64,000 bases of DNA. It comes from Luscinia megarhynchos. Its lineage: Eukaryota; Chordata; Aves; Passeriformes; Turdidae. The notes under the pieces are model-generated. The model was not told the DNA's origin. It was given only the letters and a program-made list of their open reading frames with translations, and did not search any database. Location: NCBI GenBank assembly GCA_034336665.1, contig CM067570.1:18428502-18492501 (forward strand), in the 5' to 3' direction. How positions within the stretch are numbered: the stretch's first letter is position 1; every line of letters starts with the position of its first letter. Below, in pieces: positions 62,241 through 64,000 of the stretch. A program made the position numbers and the translations under genes.

Positions 62241-64000
62241 TCCCCTGAATGTAGGAAGAAACAAGGGGAAATCTTCAGTAAAGGGAAAGATACAGGTTTT
62301 AGGGAATCACCTCCAGACTTGAGAAATATCACCTTTGTCCTTTTCTCCAGTAAAAAAAACTTCCTGCAGTCTGAAAAGGGAAAAAAAATCCCCAAACCCA
62401 TAAGCACCACAACAGGAAGGGAGAAGGAATCATGACTGGCAAGAGAGAAGCCCCATGACAGAGAAAGAGCTACAAAAAATAAAGTTGAATGAAAATGTTG
62501 TCTGCATCAGGACAAAATGGTGCATAGTTTGATGTGAGAGACTGGAAAGAGTATAATTTTTTTATGTGACAACATAAAACCTAATAGAACAATTTTTCAA
62601 GTTTCTTAACTGAGAAAGCAGCAGGCTCTGAAGTTTAACATGCTCATAAGATAAATCTTGAAAATGTAAGTATACTAATAAAAATTCTGCCACCCAAGAA
62701 GCGCGTGCATTTCTAACACAGACATCTATATTGCCAGGATCTAAGTCACAGATCATTCAATAAAATTTAACAAAGTGGGAAAAGAAACAAAGTGGAGAAA
62801 GAGCTTTATAAAGTTAACTAAATTAGGAAGGCACCTACTGATTTCACTTGCATAAGTGCTTTTGCCTAGGACTCTCCCTGACTTCAATTTTCTGTTACAG
62901 AGAATACTGTATATAAATTTTTCTTCTTCTTTGTCTCTTATCTCAACATGCTCTTAAAATCTACTGATTAAAATCTACTCTTAGACAAATTATTTAAGGT
63001 ATCTCCCAAATAAAACAGTATTCTACTAATTAAATCCTGTAATTTTCTTCCAAACAAGGAAATTATGTTAGAGTAATACAAGGTAAGATGAGAACCTATC
63101 TCACAAAGCACTGAATGATTTTAGCAAACTAAATTAAGGAAAGAGTTAACAATAAAAATTAATAATCACTCCAGCAAAATTCCAAGTCAAAACTGCCACT
63201 TGTATACACATTCTATTTTATGTAGTAATTCTCCATCCAGTAGTGATTGTTTCCAAGTCAATGCTAAACTCAGATGAAGTCAATGAGAACAGGATCAAGA
63301 CCTTTCTTATTACTATTTGATTAGTTTGTGCAGGTTTGCAAACCAGAAAATTACTGTTGGTGATAGGGGAACGTCCAAATATGGACTTGTTTGTTTCATT
63401 GGAAAAATCATAATATGAAAGTTTGGTTTGATTACACAGATATATGTAAAGCCTCTCTGATTTACCTTACTTGTGGCCTTCAGACCATCTGTTCAGAAAT
63501 ATTTTTTCTTATGCTTTAATAACACTACTATTAATTATTTGTTGTATATCAGTACTTCACAGCTCTAATTAGCATTTGTTCTACTGTGGCAGGGACCACA
63601 TGGACCAGGTGAAACCAAGTGCAGAATAACCTGGGACAAAAATAAACCAGCTTTGCAATTCCCAAAGTAAATTTTGGCTAAGTGTAGATCAGGTGGCTTT
63701 TTAGACCAGTTGTTTTTTCTTATAATTTCTTTTCAATTCCTGATGTTTTTTGGAAAATGAAATTTGAAAAGAAAAAAAAAAAGGAAGTCATTAAATTAAA
63801 TTCACAATTATGACGTAAAACATCATGACTAAGAAGAACAAAGTACACGGCACATATATCAGTAACCTCATGAAAAAGGACATGGGAGATCAAAAAAACA
63901 ATTCAGTTCTATTATTTGTTCCAATTTAATGAAACTTTAATTCTTCTATTGTAAAACACAAATTCAGGCACTTGATCTAATAGGAGATGTTAAAAATTTA
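62241..64000. other. non-coding AT-rich DNA at the window end
   Basis: No gene is recognised. A short A-run with purine flanks lies at about 63,765-63,786. Nothing else stands out. Confidence 0.6.

Noticed and set aside
1..64000. CRISPR arrays, bacterial operons, phage or plasmid features
   Set aside because: There are no regularly spaced repeats or long gene-dense frames. Composition, CpG depletion and the CR1 mark vertebrate nuclear DNA.

Overview
The window looks like vertebrate nuclear DNA, most likely from a bird. It is AT-rich (roughly 36-38% G+C by eye), strongly depleted in CpG, and broken by stop codons in all frames. The one transposable element I can recognise firmly is a 5'-truncated CR1 LINE at about 33,425-33,977. 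It ends in the avian CR1 signature: a short run ending in TTCCAACT, then ATTCTATGATTC. One clear interspersed repeat in 64 kb, and no primate- or rodent-type SINEs, fits the repeat-poor character of bird genomes. The species cannot be named from this sequence.

I recognise no protein-coding gene, tRNA, rRNA or snRNA. The window is best read as a gene desert or the inside of a very large intron. Nearly all open frames are 60-120 codons, about what chance gives at this base composition, and many open with a non-ATG codon. Two frames deserve a second look. One is a stop-free run of about 217 codons on the plus strand at 54,653-55,303, longer than expected by chance. The other is a 106-codon minus-strand frame at 58,889-59,209 that reads like protein and has a plausible splice acceptor near its 5' end. 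I could assign neither to a family.

Layout: 1-5.5 kb is AT-rich DNA with an A/C-rich block at its start. From 5.5 to 25 kb, AT-rich DNA is interrupted by short G+C-richer patches (about 5.55, 9.7, 11.3, 12.5, 19.1, 20.6, 23.6 and 24.8 kb). From 25 to 33.4 kb nothing stands out except one perfect hairpin. The CR1 follows at 33.4-34.0 kb. From 34 to 54.6 kb there is unique AT-rich DNA, with an AT-only-like block at 35.5 kb, a C-run at 41.7 kb, and a G+C and CpG-richer patch at 46.9-47.1 kb next to several minus-strand open frames. From 54.6 to 59.3 kb lie the long frame, an A/C-rich low-complexity block, a consensus-like splice donor at 58,294 and the 106-codon frame. The end (59.3-64 kb) is AT-rich, with a homeodomain-site-rich stretch near 61.65-61.99 kb that could be a conserved regulatory element.

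I saw no sign of a novel multi-gene system. The findings are modest: two open frames, several short perfect inverted repeats, small tandem duplications and candidate non-coding elements, each of which needs conservation or transcript data to settle.
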